Shown: positions 18,354 through 26,644 of the stretch, piece after piece | Layout of the letters: each line of letters begins with the position of its first letter | Position numbering within the stretch: position 1 is the stretch's first letter | Origin: an uncultured Tenacibaculum sp. | GTDB taxonomy: Bacteria > Bacteroidota > Bacteroidia > Flavobacteriales > Flavobacteriaceae | Length of the DNA stretch: 64,000 nt | Assembly (NCBI RefSeq): GCF_947504135.1 | Contig: NZ_CANNGG010000005.1 | Coordinates: 124,001-188,000 of the forward strand | Direction of reading: 5' to 3' | Program-made: the position numbers and the translations under genes | Notes under the pieces: generated by a model | Seen by the model: only the letters and a program-made list of their open reading frames with translations | What the model was told of the DNA's origin: nothing | Database searches by the model: none

Positions 18354-19745
18354 TTATATTTCTTGTCTTAACTTTTCTAAATATTCTTTTTTATCATCTC
18401 TATAAAACAAGTTCATTGTTTCAAAAGGAATAATTTTATTATTCTTATCTACGATATGTACACATGATTTTTTTACCGCTCGTACATCAAAATTATAAGC
18501 ATCAATAAATTGCATGATTATCACTCTAAATAAATTATCGTACCCTAGCTCTGGTGCATCAATATTAGGCAAACAACACATGATTGATTTTAAATTTTCT
18601 TCTGCCACCTCAACAGAATTCCCTGTACTAAATAGCTCTATCATTTTTCCATGCAATGCTTCATCTTGCTCATAAATAATGGTATTTTTACTATTGTCTA
18701 ACAAATCATTAGGATTGATATATCTAGTTAAAGGAAACACTTCTCCTCCCAATTTTAAAGCATATCCCATTACCAAAGCATCAGGATTACACGGTACTGG
18801 AATTAAATCGTCTGTATTGAAAACGTCTGTTTGCTCCATTATTTTTCTTCTAACTTCAGTAAGTGTCATTCTATCCGTTTCAGGATTAAAACTTTCTAAC
18901 CTTCCCGCTATTTGTGTTGGTTGAAACGTAACCCCTCTCACACACTTTTGTTGCAAAGCATAATCAATTACTTTACCTATTTCGTGATCATTTAATCCTT
19001 TTTGAAGCGTAACTACTAAAGTTGTTGATAGATTTAACTTATTCAAGTTTTCGATTGCTTGCCTGCGAATTTCATTCAAGTCTGCTCCTCTCAACTCTCT
19101 CAACACACTATCTTCAAAGGAATCAAACTGTAAGTAAATTTCAAAATCGGGTGTATAGGTTTTCAATCGTTCAGCAAAAGCAACGTCTTTCGCTATTTTA
19201 ATCCCGTTAGTATTCAACATTAAATGTCGGATAGGAAGTGATTTTGCATAGTCTAAAATTTCCCAAAATTGAGGGTGTATCGTTGGCTCTCCTCCACTGA
19301 TTTGTACTACATCAGGTTCTTTTTCATTTTTCACCACAGCATCTAACATCGCTTTTACTTCTTCTAGTGTTCGATGGCGTCCATACGTAGGTGATGAACC
19401 TGCATAACAAGTAGGGCAAGTTAAATTACATCTATCGGTAACCTCAACAACGGTTAAACATGAATGCTGTTCATGATCTGGACATAATCCGCAATCATAA
19501 GGACATCCATAATCTGTTTTTGTATTAAACGTATAGGGCATTTCACTAGGTTTGTTATAGTTTCTGATATTTTTATAATATTCAATATCATCTGCTATTA
19601 ACACCTTTGAACTTCCATGTTCTCTACAACGCTTAAGCATATAAACCTTGTCGTCTTCAAATACAATTTTGGCATCTACTCTTTTTAAACATTCAGGACA
19701 TAAACTCAATGTAAAATCGTAGTAGTTATATTTTCTTTCTGGCAT
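18354..19745 (-). CDS. Radical SAM enzyme of the Tes/MJ0619-like type
   Basis: The 463-residue enzyme has an N-terminal zinc-ribbon or rubredoxin-like segment (C16, C19, C40, H43). A second cysteine cluster follows (C81, C85, C88, C96). The radical SAM motif CNLTCPTC is at 106-113 and ISGGEPTIHP is the SAM-binding GGE strand. Extra cysteines lie toward the C-terminus (SIMCCLPN and KKSCVHIVD). This multi-cluster layout is that of the MJ0619 family, which includes archaeal tetraether lipid synthase. It was once labelled pterin dimethyltransferase. A reaction joining or methylating lipid chains is possible but not shown by sequence. It overlaps the upstream Lgt-like gene by 20 bases. Confidence 0.82.
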   Translation of the reverse strand: MPERKYNYYDFTLSLCPECLKRVDAKIVFEDDKVYMLKRCREHGSSKVLIADDIEYYKNIRNYNKPSEMPYTFNTKTDYGCPYDCGLCPDHEQHSCLTVVEVTDRCNLTCPTCYAGSSPTYGRHRTLEEVKAMLDAVVKNEKEPDVVQISGGEPTIHPQFWEILDYAKSLPIRHLMLNTNGIKIAKDVAFAERLKTYTPDFEIYLQFDSFEDSVLRELRGADLNEIRRQAIENLNKLNLSTTLVVTLQKGLNDHEIGKVIDYALQQKCVRGVTFQPTQIAGRLESFNPETDRMTLTEVRRKIMEQTDVFNTDDLIPVPCNPDALVMGYALKLGGEVFPLTRYINPNDLLDNSKNTIIYEQDEALHGKMIELFSTGNSVEVAEENLKSIMCCLPNIDAPELGYDNLFRVIIMQFIDAYNFDVRAVKKSCVHIVDKNNKIIPFETMNLFYRDDKKEYLEKLRQEI

Positions 19746-20514
19746 TTTTTATTTTTAGAATTATAAATTTTGTGTAATATACATAACAAACTATACATAG
19801 TATTTGAATAGTGCTTAAACCAAAAATTAAAAAAGTATTGGGTTTTAAAAACTCTATACAAAAGCGAAAACCAAAATAAGCTAACATAAAAAACTTAAAA
19901 AGTTCTCCTGATTGTAAAATGTATTCTTTCTTTAGGTATTTTAGACTGATGAATAACCCTATTAAAAACACAAGCTCATATAATGCAACTGGGTGCCTTA
20001 ATACTCCATCCCCTAAATCCATACCTAAGAAAGAAGCAGTTTCTCTTCCATAAGTAAATTCATTAATTCCAGAAAGAAAACACCCTATCCTTCCTATAAA
20101 AATTCCTACAATTATTGGGAGCACAAACAAATCACCCGACGATTTTGTTTCTCCTATTATTTTTTTCGCAATTTCAACACCTAACAAGCCACCAAACAAG
20201 CCTCCCATAATTGTTTTTGTATTCAAAATTTGAATTATGTTTTCTGTAGAAAAAGAGACTAAAGGATTTTCTAACACTCCCACCAATCGAGAACCAATTA
20301 AAGCTCCAGCTGCAGCTCCTAAAATAATTGACAACCTATTCTGAGAAGAAATATCGTCTTCTTTTTTCTTACGCAAGAAAACATAATAACGAAAAGCTAA
20401 AAAAAATGCTAAATATTCTAAAACAAGATGAATATTAATCGTGTAACCGAACAAAATAGGCTCAAAAGGAAGTTTCAATAAAAAAGTTTGTGAGTTAAAA
20501 AGCGAAATATACAT
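19726..20514 (-). CDS. Divergent Lgt-family membrane protein
   Basis: The 262-residue, roughly seven-helix protein aligns by pattern with prolipoprotein diacylglyceryl transferase (Lgt). It has IMGGLFGGLLG, GRIGCFLSG at 141-149, RHPVALYE at 173-180 and FRFCIEFLKP near 216-225. Two residues essential in Lgt differ: the His of the HGG motif is Met103, and the Asn of the GRIGN signature is Cys145. It is therefore probably not the housekeeping Lgt. Its stop overlaps the start of the radical SAM gene, so the two are cotranscribed. A changed acyl donor or acceptor is a reasonable guess. It is divergent from dusB with only 29 bases between starts. Confidence 0.75.
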   Translation of the reverse strand: MYISLFNSQTFLLKLPFEPILFGYTINIHLVLEYLAFFLAFRYYVFLRKKKEDDISSQNRLSIILGAAAGALIGSRLVGVLENPLVSFSTENIIQILNTKTIMGGLFGGLLGVEIAKKIIGETKSSGDLFVLPIIVGIFIGRIGCFLSGINEFTYGRETASFLGMDLGDGVLRHPVALYELVFLIGLFISLKYLKKEYILQSGELFKFFMLAYFGFRFCIEFLKPNTFLIFGLSTIQILCIVCYVYYTKFIILKIKNARKKI

Positions 20515-20531
20515 AATTACTTAAAAAAAAG

Positions 20532-20539
20532 TAACTTTG
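20532..20539 (+). promoter_or_regulatory. -7 box abutting the dusB start codon
   Basis: TAACTTTG is followed by CAGC and then the dusB ATG. The predicted transcription start would fall on or next to the start codon. The same TTTGCAGCATG arrangement is found before rbfA on the other strand. Confidence 0.6.
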
Positions 20540-20543
20540 CAGC

Positions 20544-21545
20544 ATGATAAAAATAGGTAACATAGAACTTCCTGATTTCCCGCTGTTATTAGCGCCAATG
20601 GAAGATGTGAGTGATCCACCGTTTAGAGCTTTATGTAAAGAAAACGGTGCTGATGTGGTGTATACTGAATTTATTTCTTCGGAAGGATTGATTCGCGATG
20701 CAGCAAAGAGTGTAATGAAGCTAGATATTTACGAAAAGGAACGCCCCGTGGGGATTCAAATTTTTGGCGCAAATTTAGATTCTATGTTACGTTCGGTTGA
20801 GATTGTTGAGAAAACGAATCCGGATATTATTGATATTAATTTTGGTTGCCCAGTAAAAAAAGTAGTTTCTAAAGGAGCTGGGGCTGGAATTTTAAAGGAT
20901 ATTGACTTGATGGTAAAACTTACCGAAGCCATGGTTAAACACACCAACTTGCCTATTACTGTAAAAACTCGTTTGGGTTGGGACCATGATTCTATTCGAA
21001 TTGTTGAAGTTGCCGAACGTTTGCAAGATGTTGGCTGTAAAGCAATCTCTATTCATGGGCGTACGCGTGCTCAAATGTACAAGGGTAATGCTGACTGGGC
21101 TCCAATTGCTGAAGTAAAGAACAACCCAAGAATGCATATTCCTGTGTTTGGAAATGGAGATGTTGATTCTCCTGAAAAAGCTATGGAAATGCGTGACAAA
21201 TACGGATTAGATGGCTGTATGATTGGTCGTGCTTCTATTGGATATCCTTGGTTTTTTAATGAGGTAAAACATTATTTTAAAACTGGCGAACATTTATCTA
21301 AACCAACAATTTCTGAACGTGTTGATATGGCTCGTCGTCATTTAGAAATGTCTATTGACTGGAAAGGTGAACATTTAGGTGTTGTAGAAACAAGAAGACA
21401 CTATACAAACTATTTTAAGGGAATTCCACATTTTAAAGAACACAGAATGAAAATGGTTACCTCTGACGATCCTAAAGATGTTTTTGCTGCTTTTGACGAA
21501 GTACAAGCTAAGTTTGGAAATGCAACGATTCCTGAAATAGGGTAA
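20544..21545 (+). CDS. dusB: tRNA-dihydrouridine synthase
   Basis: The 333-residue TIM-barrel flavoenzyme starts MIKIGNIELPDFPLLLAPM and contains EDVSDPPFRALC, the catalytic-cysteine motif NFGCPVKKVVSKGAGAGIL near residue 98, and the FMN-binding IHGRTRAQMY and GCMIGRASIGYPW. It reduces specific uridines in tRNA D-loops. DusB subfamily is assigned from the N-terminus and length. It lies divergent from the Lgt-like gene and converges on the permease gene at 21554. Confidence 0.94.
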   Translation: MIKIGNIELPDFPLLLAPMEDVSDPPFRALCKENGADVVYTEFISSEGLIRDAAKSVMKLDIYEKERPVGIQIFGANLDSMLRSVEIVEKTNPDIIDINFGCPVKKVVSKGAGAGILKDIDLMVKLTEAMVKHTNLPITVKTRLGWDHDSIRIVEVAERLQDVGCKAISIHGRTRAQMYKGNADWAPIAEVKNNPRMHIPVFGNGDVDSPEKAMEMRDKYGLDGCMIGRASIGYPWFFNEVKHYFKTGEHLSKPTISERVDMARRHLEMSIDWKGEHLGVVETRRHYTNYFKGIPHFKEHRMKMVTSDDPKDVFAAFDEVQAKFGNATIPEIG

Positions 21546-21553
21546 ATAAAAAC

Positions 21554-22756
21554 TTATCGTTCAATAAAACTTTTTGAAATCCTTGAACTTGCAATTTTAG
21601 CTGCTAAATAACCTAAAACCGAAATTGTAACAATAACCACTAGCAAGTTCACTAATTTAAACTCAACTGGATAAGCTAAGCTTTCAGTTATCATTAATAA
21701 TTCAAATTGTTGCTGAATTAACACTAAAAGAGTTCCTAAAACGACCCCTATTACCATCCCTACCATAGTCAATAAAAAACCTTGATAAACAAATATCTTT
21801 TTTACTTCCTCTATACTACTACCTAAATTAAATAATGTTTTTAGGTTTTGTCGTTTATCTATAATCATCATTATTATTGAGCCTATTACGTTGAATAAAG
21901 CAATAGCTACAATCAATGTGAAAATTAGGTAGGATATAAAGTTTTCAGTATTAATTACTTTATAATACAAAGTGTTTAACTGTGCTCGAGTTTGTACTTT
22001 TAAACCTTCTCCCAAAGAAGCTTGTAGTTTTTCTTGAAATGAATCTAAATCAACTCCTTTTTCCAACGCTAATTCTACTCCAGTTATTTGATTTTCATTA
22101 TAACCAAGTAATTCTTGTGCCAAGGAGAGCTCGGTAAACACATATTTATTCTGAAACTCTTCTGAACCAGTATATGCTCCGACTACTTGTGTTGAAACCG
22201 ATCTAAAAGCATTATTTGCATTGATAAATCCTTTTCCTGGTTTAGGAACTAAAATCTGTAAAGGCTCTCCAAAATTAAAAATCCCTAATGATAGTTTATA
22301 TGATATTCCGTAACCTATAACAGCTGTATTTTTATACTGCTCGTCTATCCAGGTACCAACAGTAAGTATTGAATCTGTAGGAATTATATATGAATAGTTA
22401 GTATCTACTCCTTTTATTTGAGCAATATGATCTCTGTCTTTATATTTTAAAAAGACTCTTTCTTCTACAACTTTTGAATACGCCTTTACACCTTCTTCTT
22501 GCTGAAGAATTTCATGAAGTTTTGTTGAATATTCAAAAGATTTTCCTTGAGCCGCTGTTATTTTTATATCAGGATCAGATGCATTTAACAGAGAATCACT
22601 AAAAGTTTTTAAACCAGAAAAGCCTGATAAAACCACGAACAAAGCCAAAGTACCTACTACAACACCAAACACAGCAATTGCAGTAATAATGTTAATCGCG
22701 TTAGTACTAGTTTTTGAAAACAAGTATCGTTTAGCTATGTATAGTGAAAAATTCAA
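21554..22756 (-). CDS. LolC/LolE-type ABC transporter permease
   Basis: The 400-residue protein has one TM helix near the N-terminus (NIITAIAVFGVVVGTLALFVV), a large periplasmic MacB-like domain, and three C-terminal TM helices with the FtsX fold (FNLGSSIEEVKKIFVYQGF cytoplasmic coupling segment). This matches the lipoprotein-releasing LolC/E family rather than FtsX. No LolD ATPase gene is adjacent. It follows rbfA by 39 bases on the same strand, a pairing common in flavobacteria. The likely role is lipoprotein export to the outer membrane. Confidence 0.85.
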   Translation of the reverse strand: MNFSLYIAKRYLFSKTSTNAINIITAIAVFGVVVGTLALFVVLSGFSGLKTFSDSLLNASDPDIKITAAQGKSFEYSTKLHEILQQEEGVKAYSKVVEERVFLKYKDRDHIAQIKGVDTNYSYIIPTDSILTVGTWIDEQYKNTAVIGYGISYKLSLGIFNFGEPLQILVPKPGKGFINANNAFRSVSTQVVGAYTGSEEFQNKYVFTELSLAQELLGYNENQITGVELALEKGVDLDSFQEKLQASLGEGLKVQTRAQLNTLYYKVINTENFISYLIFTLIVAIALFNVIGSIIMMIIDKRQNLKTLFNLGSSIEEVKKIFVYQGFLLTMVGMVIGVVLGTLLVLIQQQFELLMITESLAYPVEFKLVNLLVVIVTISVLGYLAAKIASSRISKSFIER

Positions 22757-22795
22757 CGATTAATAAATTTAGCTAGCCAAAGTAAAGAAAATTTA

Positions 22796-23191
22796 TTAAC
22801 GTTTTTGGCGACGAGGTAAGATATCTGGATTTTTTATTGGATCGACATCTTCTCCTTTTAAGGATTTATCAATATCTTCAATATAATCTAAACTATCATC
22901 TCCAAAGAATAACAGTTCTGGCATTCTTCTAAGTTGATTTTTTGTTCGTTTTGCTAATTCGTGACGGATTAAAGGAGTATTAGACTTCACCCCATCAATA
23001 ATCTCATCTCTTTTTTCTGAAGGAAATACACTTAAGTACACTTTAGCTACTCCTAAATCGGCAGTAACCGAAACTTTAGATACCGATATAATCACTCCCT
23101 TCATTCCATCTTGCGCAGCACGTTGCAAAACGTCTACCAAGTCTTGTTGCAATACTCCTGCAATTTTTCGTTGTCTATTTGTTTCTTCCAT
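22796..23191 (-). CDS. rbfA: 30S ribosome-binding factor A
   Basis: The 131-residue single KH-type domain protein starts METNRQRKIAG-like (actual MEETNRQRK). It contains VSVTADLGVAKVYLSVFPS and ELAKRTKNQLRRMPELLFF, then the DDSLDYIEDIDKSL segment and a basic tail. RbfA assists 16S rRNA 5'-end maturation. A TAAATTTG box lies only four bases before its ATG, so its mRNA may be nearly leaderless. It probably also drives the downstream LolC/E-type gene. Confidence 0.93.
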   Translation of the reverse strand: MEETNRQRKIAGVLQQDLVDVLQRAAQDGMKGVIISVSKVSVTADLGVAKVYLSVFPSEKRDEIIDGVKSNTPLIRHELAKRTKNQLRRMPELLFFGDDSLDYIEDIDKSLKGEDVDPIKNPDILPRRQKR

Positions 23192-23195
23192 GCTG

Positions 23196-23203
23196 CAAAT
23201 TTA
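23196..23203 (-). promoter_or_regulatory. -7 box abutting the rbfA start codon
   Basis: On the minus strand TAAATTTG is followed by CAGC and the rbfA ATG. It sits in the gap between the response regulator stop and rbfA, making rbfA independent of the two-component operon. Confidence 0.55.
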
Positions 23204-23212
23204 AGCATAAAA

Positions 23213-23857
23213 TTACGGAGTATAAATTTTATTTTTTATCGCGTACATTACCAATCCTACTCTGTTTCTTACGTTTAATTTTGTAAATAAACTATCGCGA
23301 TAACCGTCAATCGTTTTCGGACTTAGAAACATTTTTTCGGCAATTTCTTTATAGGTCAACTCTGAACAAGCCAACTTCATAAAAGTAATTTCATTTGCTT
23401 TAAACGCTAGATTATTTCTCTCTTTTTTTCCAGAAACTGAGTCTAGCAATAAAGTTGTGACATTTTTTGTATGATAAAAGCCATTATCCATCATTTCTAG
23501 AAGCGCCTTTTCTAATATTTCTTTTTTTGTATCTTTCAGCAAGTAACCAACAGCTCCTGCCTTTAACATTTTTAAAATAGTGCCATCGGCATCTTCAACA
23601 GATAAGGCCATGACATGTACTTGCGGATAATTTTCCACAATCCATTCAGTAGTTTCAATACCATTCATCACAGGCATATTTACATCTACTAGAACTAAAT
23701 CAGGTATATTTTTAGGTGAGGCAGAAAATTTTTCTTCAACCTCTTTTCCGTTTTTACAAGTGTAAAGCACTTTGAATTTATCAAAGGTGTTTACCATACC
23801 TTCAATAGCCTGTGATAATAACGTATGATCATCTACAACAACAACTGAGTATTTCAT
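23213..23857 (-). CDS. NarL/FixJ-family response regulator
   Basis: The 214-residue protein has a receiver domain (acidic pair D9/D10, phosphoacceptor D58 in LVDVNMPVMNG, conserved Lys in LLKDTKKE). It also has a LuxR-type helix-turn-helix (ELTYKEIAEKMFLSPKTIDGYRDSL). It lies about 54 bases downstream of a cognate HisKA_3-type kinase gene. Target genes are unknown. The cassette order lipoprotein-membrane protein-kinase-regulator suggests a single transcript. Confidence 0.93.
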   Translation of the reverse strand: MKYSVVVVDDHTLLSQAIEGMVNTFDKFKVLYTCKNGKEVEEKFSASPKNIPDLVLVDVNMPVMNGIETTEWIVENYPQVHVMALSVEDADGTILKMLKAGAVGYLLKDTKKEILEKALLEMMDNGFYHTKNVTTLLLDSVSGKKERNNLAFKANEITFMKLACSELTYKEIAEKMFLSPKTIDGYRDSLFTKLNVRNRVGLVMYAIKNKIYTP

Positions 23858-23911
23858 AGTTTCAATGAGTTAGGTTAGTATTTGTTGTTGGGGGATATAC
23901 ACTAAGGCTCG

Positions 23912-24667
23912 TTAAATATAATAATTTATTATTAAACAAGTTCCTTTTTTAGGTGCTGATTTAAATTTTGCTTCTGCATTTATCAATTTTGCTCTTGCTT
24001 TTATATTCTGCAAACCTATACCTTTTAAACCTACTCTTACCATATCAAAACCTACACCGTTGTCTTGCGCTTTAATTTCGACAGAATCTTCTTTATAATT
24101 CAAGAAGACTTCTAATTGAGAGGCTTTCGAATGCTTTATAGTATTTGAAAAAAATTCTTGAAGTATTCTAAAAATAATTATCCCATGCTTTTGATTAATC
24201 TCTTGTTCTTCTCCTACAATTGTTAACTTAGCATCAATATAATTTAACCTATTAAATCGCTCTACTTCTAAGTTTATTGCTTCTTTTAGTTTTATATTAT
24301 TTATAAAATCGGGGTTAATAATTTTTGACAGCGCTCTAACTTCTGTTAGGCTTTCCGCAATAATTTCAGAGATTTCCCCCATATTTTCAGGCGAAGCATG
24401 TTGTAGTTGTATTCTAGCTAAAGTTAGGAGTTGCCCTATATTATCGTGCAACTCCCAGCTTATATTTCGTAAAGTTTCTTCTCGTATTTCTATTTGAGTT
24501 TCAGCGATTTCTCGTTCATACCGCTTTTTATTTTCAGCACGCTCTAATAATAATTTATTCTTACGATTTTGAAATACAGTAAACAATACCACTAAAAAAA
24601 CAACTCCCAAAATTGTTAAGATTGTGACTATTACAACAATTATTATTCTACTTTCTTCCAACTCCAT
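23912..24667 (-). CDS. NarX-type sensor histidine kinase
   Basis: The chosen start (MELEESRIII) gives a 251-residue protein with one TM helix at residues 8-30, a coiled-coil linker, the HisKA_3 dimerisation motif ISWELHDNIGQ with phospho-accepting H74, and an HATPase domain (N-box LQEFFSNTIKHSKA, G1 DNGVGFD, G2 GLKGIGLQNIKARA). A seven-codon longer frame exists to 24688. There is no periplasmic sensor domain, so sensing probably comes from the membrane protein encoded just upstream, whose 3' end overlaps this gene by about 25 bases. Confidence 0.9.
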   Translation of the reverse strand: MELEESRIIIVVIVTILTILGVVFLVVLFTVFQNRKNKLLLERAENKKRYEREIAETQIEIREETLRNISWELHDNIGQLLTLARIQLQHASPENMGEISEIIAESLTEVRALSKIINPDFINNIKLKEAINLEVERFNRLNYIDAKLTIVGEEQEINQKHGIIIFRILQEFFSNTIKHSKASQLEVFLNYKEDSVEIKAQDNGVGFDMVRVGLKGIGLQNIKARAKLINAEAKFKSAPKKGTCLIINYYI

Positions 24668-25278
24668 ATCAAACCTATTATAACACAACTATGCAAGAAA
24701 ATAGTTACTACAAATTGTATGTTGTGTATTTGAAAAAAGGCCATTCCCTTTTCCATAAAACTATGTATTGCCATAAGAGGTATAGATCCTAAATAATACA
24801 GCAGCAATCCAGTAGTAATCCAAAATATTACATCTGTTTTGTAATTTACTATTTTATCTGACAACAAAAGTTCTCTCAATGATAAAAATAATATTGTCGC
24901 CATTAAAAATGCACCAAGTACTATAACAAATGAATTAAAAAGAGAAAAATTAAAATCATGGTACCAAAACCACCCAAAACTTATTACATTAAACAATGTA
25001 AATGAACTTATTATAGTCTTTTTTGTAATTTTATCATTAGATACTTCATAGTAAAACATGAAGAGTAAATTAAACTCAATTAAACTATATGCATTATATA
25101 TATAGTTTGTATTATGAACACCAATATTTATTACAAAATTTATGATAGCTTCTACCAAAGCCGTTAATATTAGATATACTAAAAAAAACCTTGTTTTTTT
25201 TAAAGCTGAATCTTTAACATACCTGTATATATATAAAATTGAAGAGATACCAATAAATATAAGACATAAATAATACAT
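24643..25278 (-). CDS. Seven-helix membrane protein coupled to the histidine kinase
   Basis: The 211-residue protein is almost entirely hydrophobic, with about seven helices. The ends are MYYLCLIFIGISSILYIYR and FLHSCVIIGLIWSWKKVE. No catalytic motif is visible. Its 3' end overlaps the kinase gene, implying translational coupling. It may be the detached sensory membrane module of the kinase, comparable in layout to 7TM-fused kinases, though homology to those domains cannot be shown here. Confidence 0.7.
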   Translation of the reverse strand: MYYLCLIFIGISSILYIYRYVKDSALKKTRFFLVYLILTALVEAIINFVINIGVHNTNYIYNAYSLIEFNLLFMFYYEVSNDKITKKTIISSFTLFNVISFGWFWYHDFNFSLFNSFVIVLGAFLMATILFLSLRELLLSDKIVNYKTDVIFWITTGLLLYYLGSIPLMAIHSFMEKGMAFFQIHNIQFVVTIFLHSCVIIGLIWSWKKVE

Positions 25279-25292
25279 ACTTTATTAACCTA

Positions 25293-25949
25293 TTAATATG
25301 GAGGTGTTGGTTTTAACCTATTAGCCCCTGAACTATCTTCTAAATCATCTTGCATTGAATTAAAATTCATTATTCCTGCTTTTTGCGCTTCTTTAGAAAC
25401 TCTACTTTTGTCATAAGACCAATGATACCCTCTTTTCGCTAAAATAGATTTAAAAGTTGTAGGTGCTCCTTTTTTAGACTTTAACGGATCGAAGGTTACA
25501 AACTCTTCACCATCAATAGTTGTCGTTGGCATAAAAATTAGTGTTTGATAACCTGCCGATTTAGATCCAGAATAATTTTCAGGATAAGCAGCCGAAATAA
25601 TATTAATTCCCGTTAATGGAATTTCTTTTTCTGCACACAAACTCTCTATATACCCCAAGTAATCTTTTAATTGTTGAATTGGATAACTATTTACTCTTGT
25701 ATCTTCAAATCCTAACGATTTCTCTAATACTTCTTTTCTAGTTTCATCATACGATTCAAGCATGCTTATAATTTCTTTATACTTTAACATGTTTGAAGGT
25801 CTTCCTTGATTTGCATAACAAAATGTTCCTTCAGGCACTTGAGATTGCCAATCGTCACAATCACATTTATGATTGATATTATCGCATGAAACTGCAACAC
25901 TCATCATCACAGTTAAAAATAGTAGTTGTAGTAGATTTATTTTTTTCAC
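25293..25949 (-). CDS. Cys-rich lipoprotein of unknown function
   Basis: The 218-residue product has a signal peptide with lipobox SVAVSC (Cys22) and is therefore a lipoprotein. Directly after the lipid anchor are more cysteines (CDNINHKCDCDD), then FCYANQGRPSN and a mostly soluble domain. I do not recognise the family. It starts the presumed operon with the membrane protein, kinase and regulator (14 bases to the next gene), so it could be a signal-receiving or target component. Confidence 0.7.
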   Translation of the reverse strand: MKKINLLQLLFLTVMMSVAVSCDNINHKCDCDDWQSQVPEGTFCYANQGRPSNMLKYKEIISMLESYDETRKEVLEKSLGFEDTRVNSYPIQQLKDYLGYIESLCAEKEIPLTGINIISAAYPENYSGSKSAGYQTLIFMPTTTIDGEEFVTFDPLKSKKGAPTTFKSILAKRGYHWSYDKSRVSKEAQKAGIMNFNSMQDDLEDSSGANRLKPTPPY

Positions 25950-26088
25950 AAAAAAAGTTTTAAAATTTCTTAAATATAGGAGGTTAATTTTTAATAAAAA
26001 AAGCTATTCTTTTAAAAAAACCTCATTAAAAACTATGTTTTCAACCTTTTAACAACACTCACAATACTTACAAAAGGGAAAAACACCC

Positions 26089-26155
26089 TAAAAGCTTCAA
26101 TATTTAAACTGTTTATTTTCCGTGTCATATACTCTTGTTTTTTATGAAGCTTTTA
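26089..26155 (+). repeat. Inverted repeat upstream of mce
   Basis: TAAAAGCTTCA (26089-26099) and TGAAGCTTTTA (26145-26155) form a perfect 11-bp inverted repeat around a 45-base spacer, ending 26 bases before the mce start. It could be a paired operator or a long-loop RNA stem. Confidence 0.55.
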
Positions 26156-26181
26156 AGAAGAGTTTTTTATACTTTTACCCT

Positions 26182-26586
26182 ATGAACAAAATTGAACATA
26201 TTGGTATAGCCGTAAAGGACCTAGAAAAATCGAATGCTTTATTTGCTTCTCTTTTTGGTGAAGCTCATTATAAAATTGAAGAAGTTGCTAGTGAAGGAGT
26301 AAAAACCTCTTTTTTTAAATCGGGGCCTAATAAAATTGAATTATTAGAAGCTACAAAGCCTGATAGCCCTATAGCCAAGTTTATAGAAAAAAAAGGAGAA
26401 GGAATTCATCACATTGCTTTTGCGGTTGATAACATAAAAGAAGAAATTAAACGTTTACAAAATGAAGGCTTTATAGTTTTGAATGAAACTCCTAAAAAAG
26501 GAGCCGATAATAAACTAGTAGCTTTTTTACATCCTAAAACTACTAATGGTGTACTTATAGAGTTATGTCAAGAGATAGAAGAATAG
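26182..26586 (+). CDS. mce: Methylmalonyl-CoA epimerase
   Basis: From the ATG at 26182 the 134-residue product is a pair of vicinal-oxygen-chelate modules: MNKIEHIGIAVKDLEKSN, then GEGIHHIAFAVDNI, and LIELCQEIEE at the end. The metal ligands of the family (two His and a Glu) are in place. It interconverts R- and S-methylmalonyl-CoA in propionate/succinate metabolism. Mutase genes are not in the window. An upstream in-frame ATG would add 20 residues that do not belong to the fold. Confidence 0.9.
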   Translation: MNKIEHIGIAVKDLEKSNALFASLFGEAHYKIEEVASEGVKTSFFKSGPNKIELLEATKPDSPIAKFIEKKGEGIHHIAFAVDNIKEEIKRLQNEGFIVLNETPKKGADNKLVAFLHPKTTNGVLIELCQEIEE

Positions 26587-26644
26587 GAAGTATTTAAAAA
26601 TTAAATATTTGTATCTTGCAACGCCTTAAAATCAGTATTTACTA

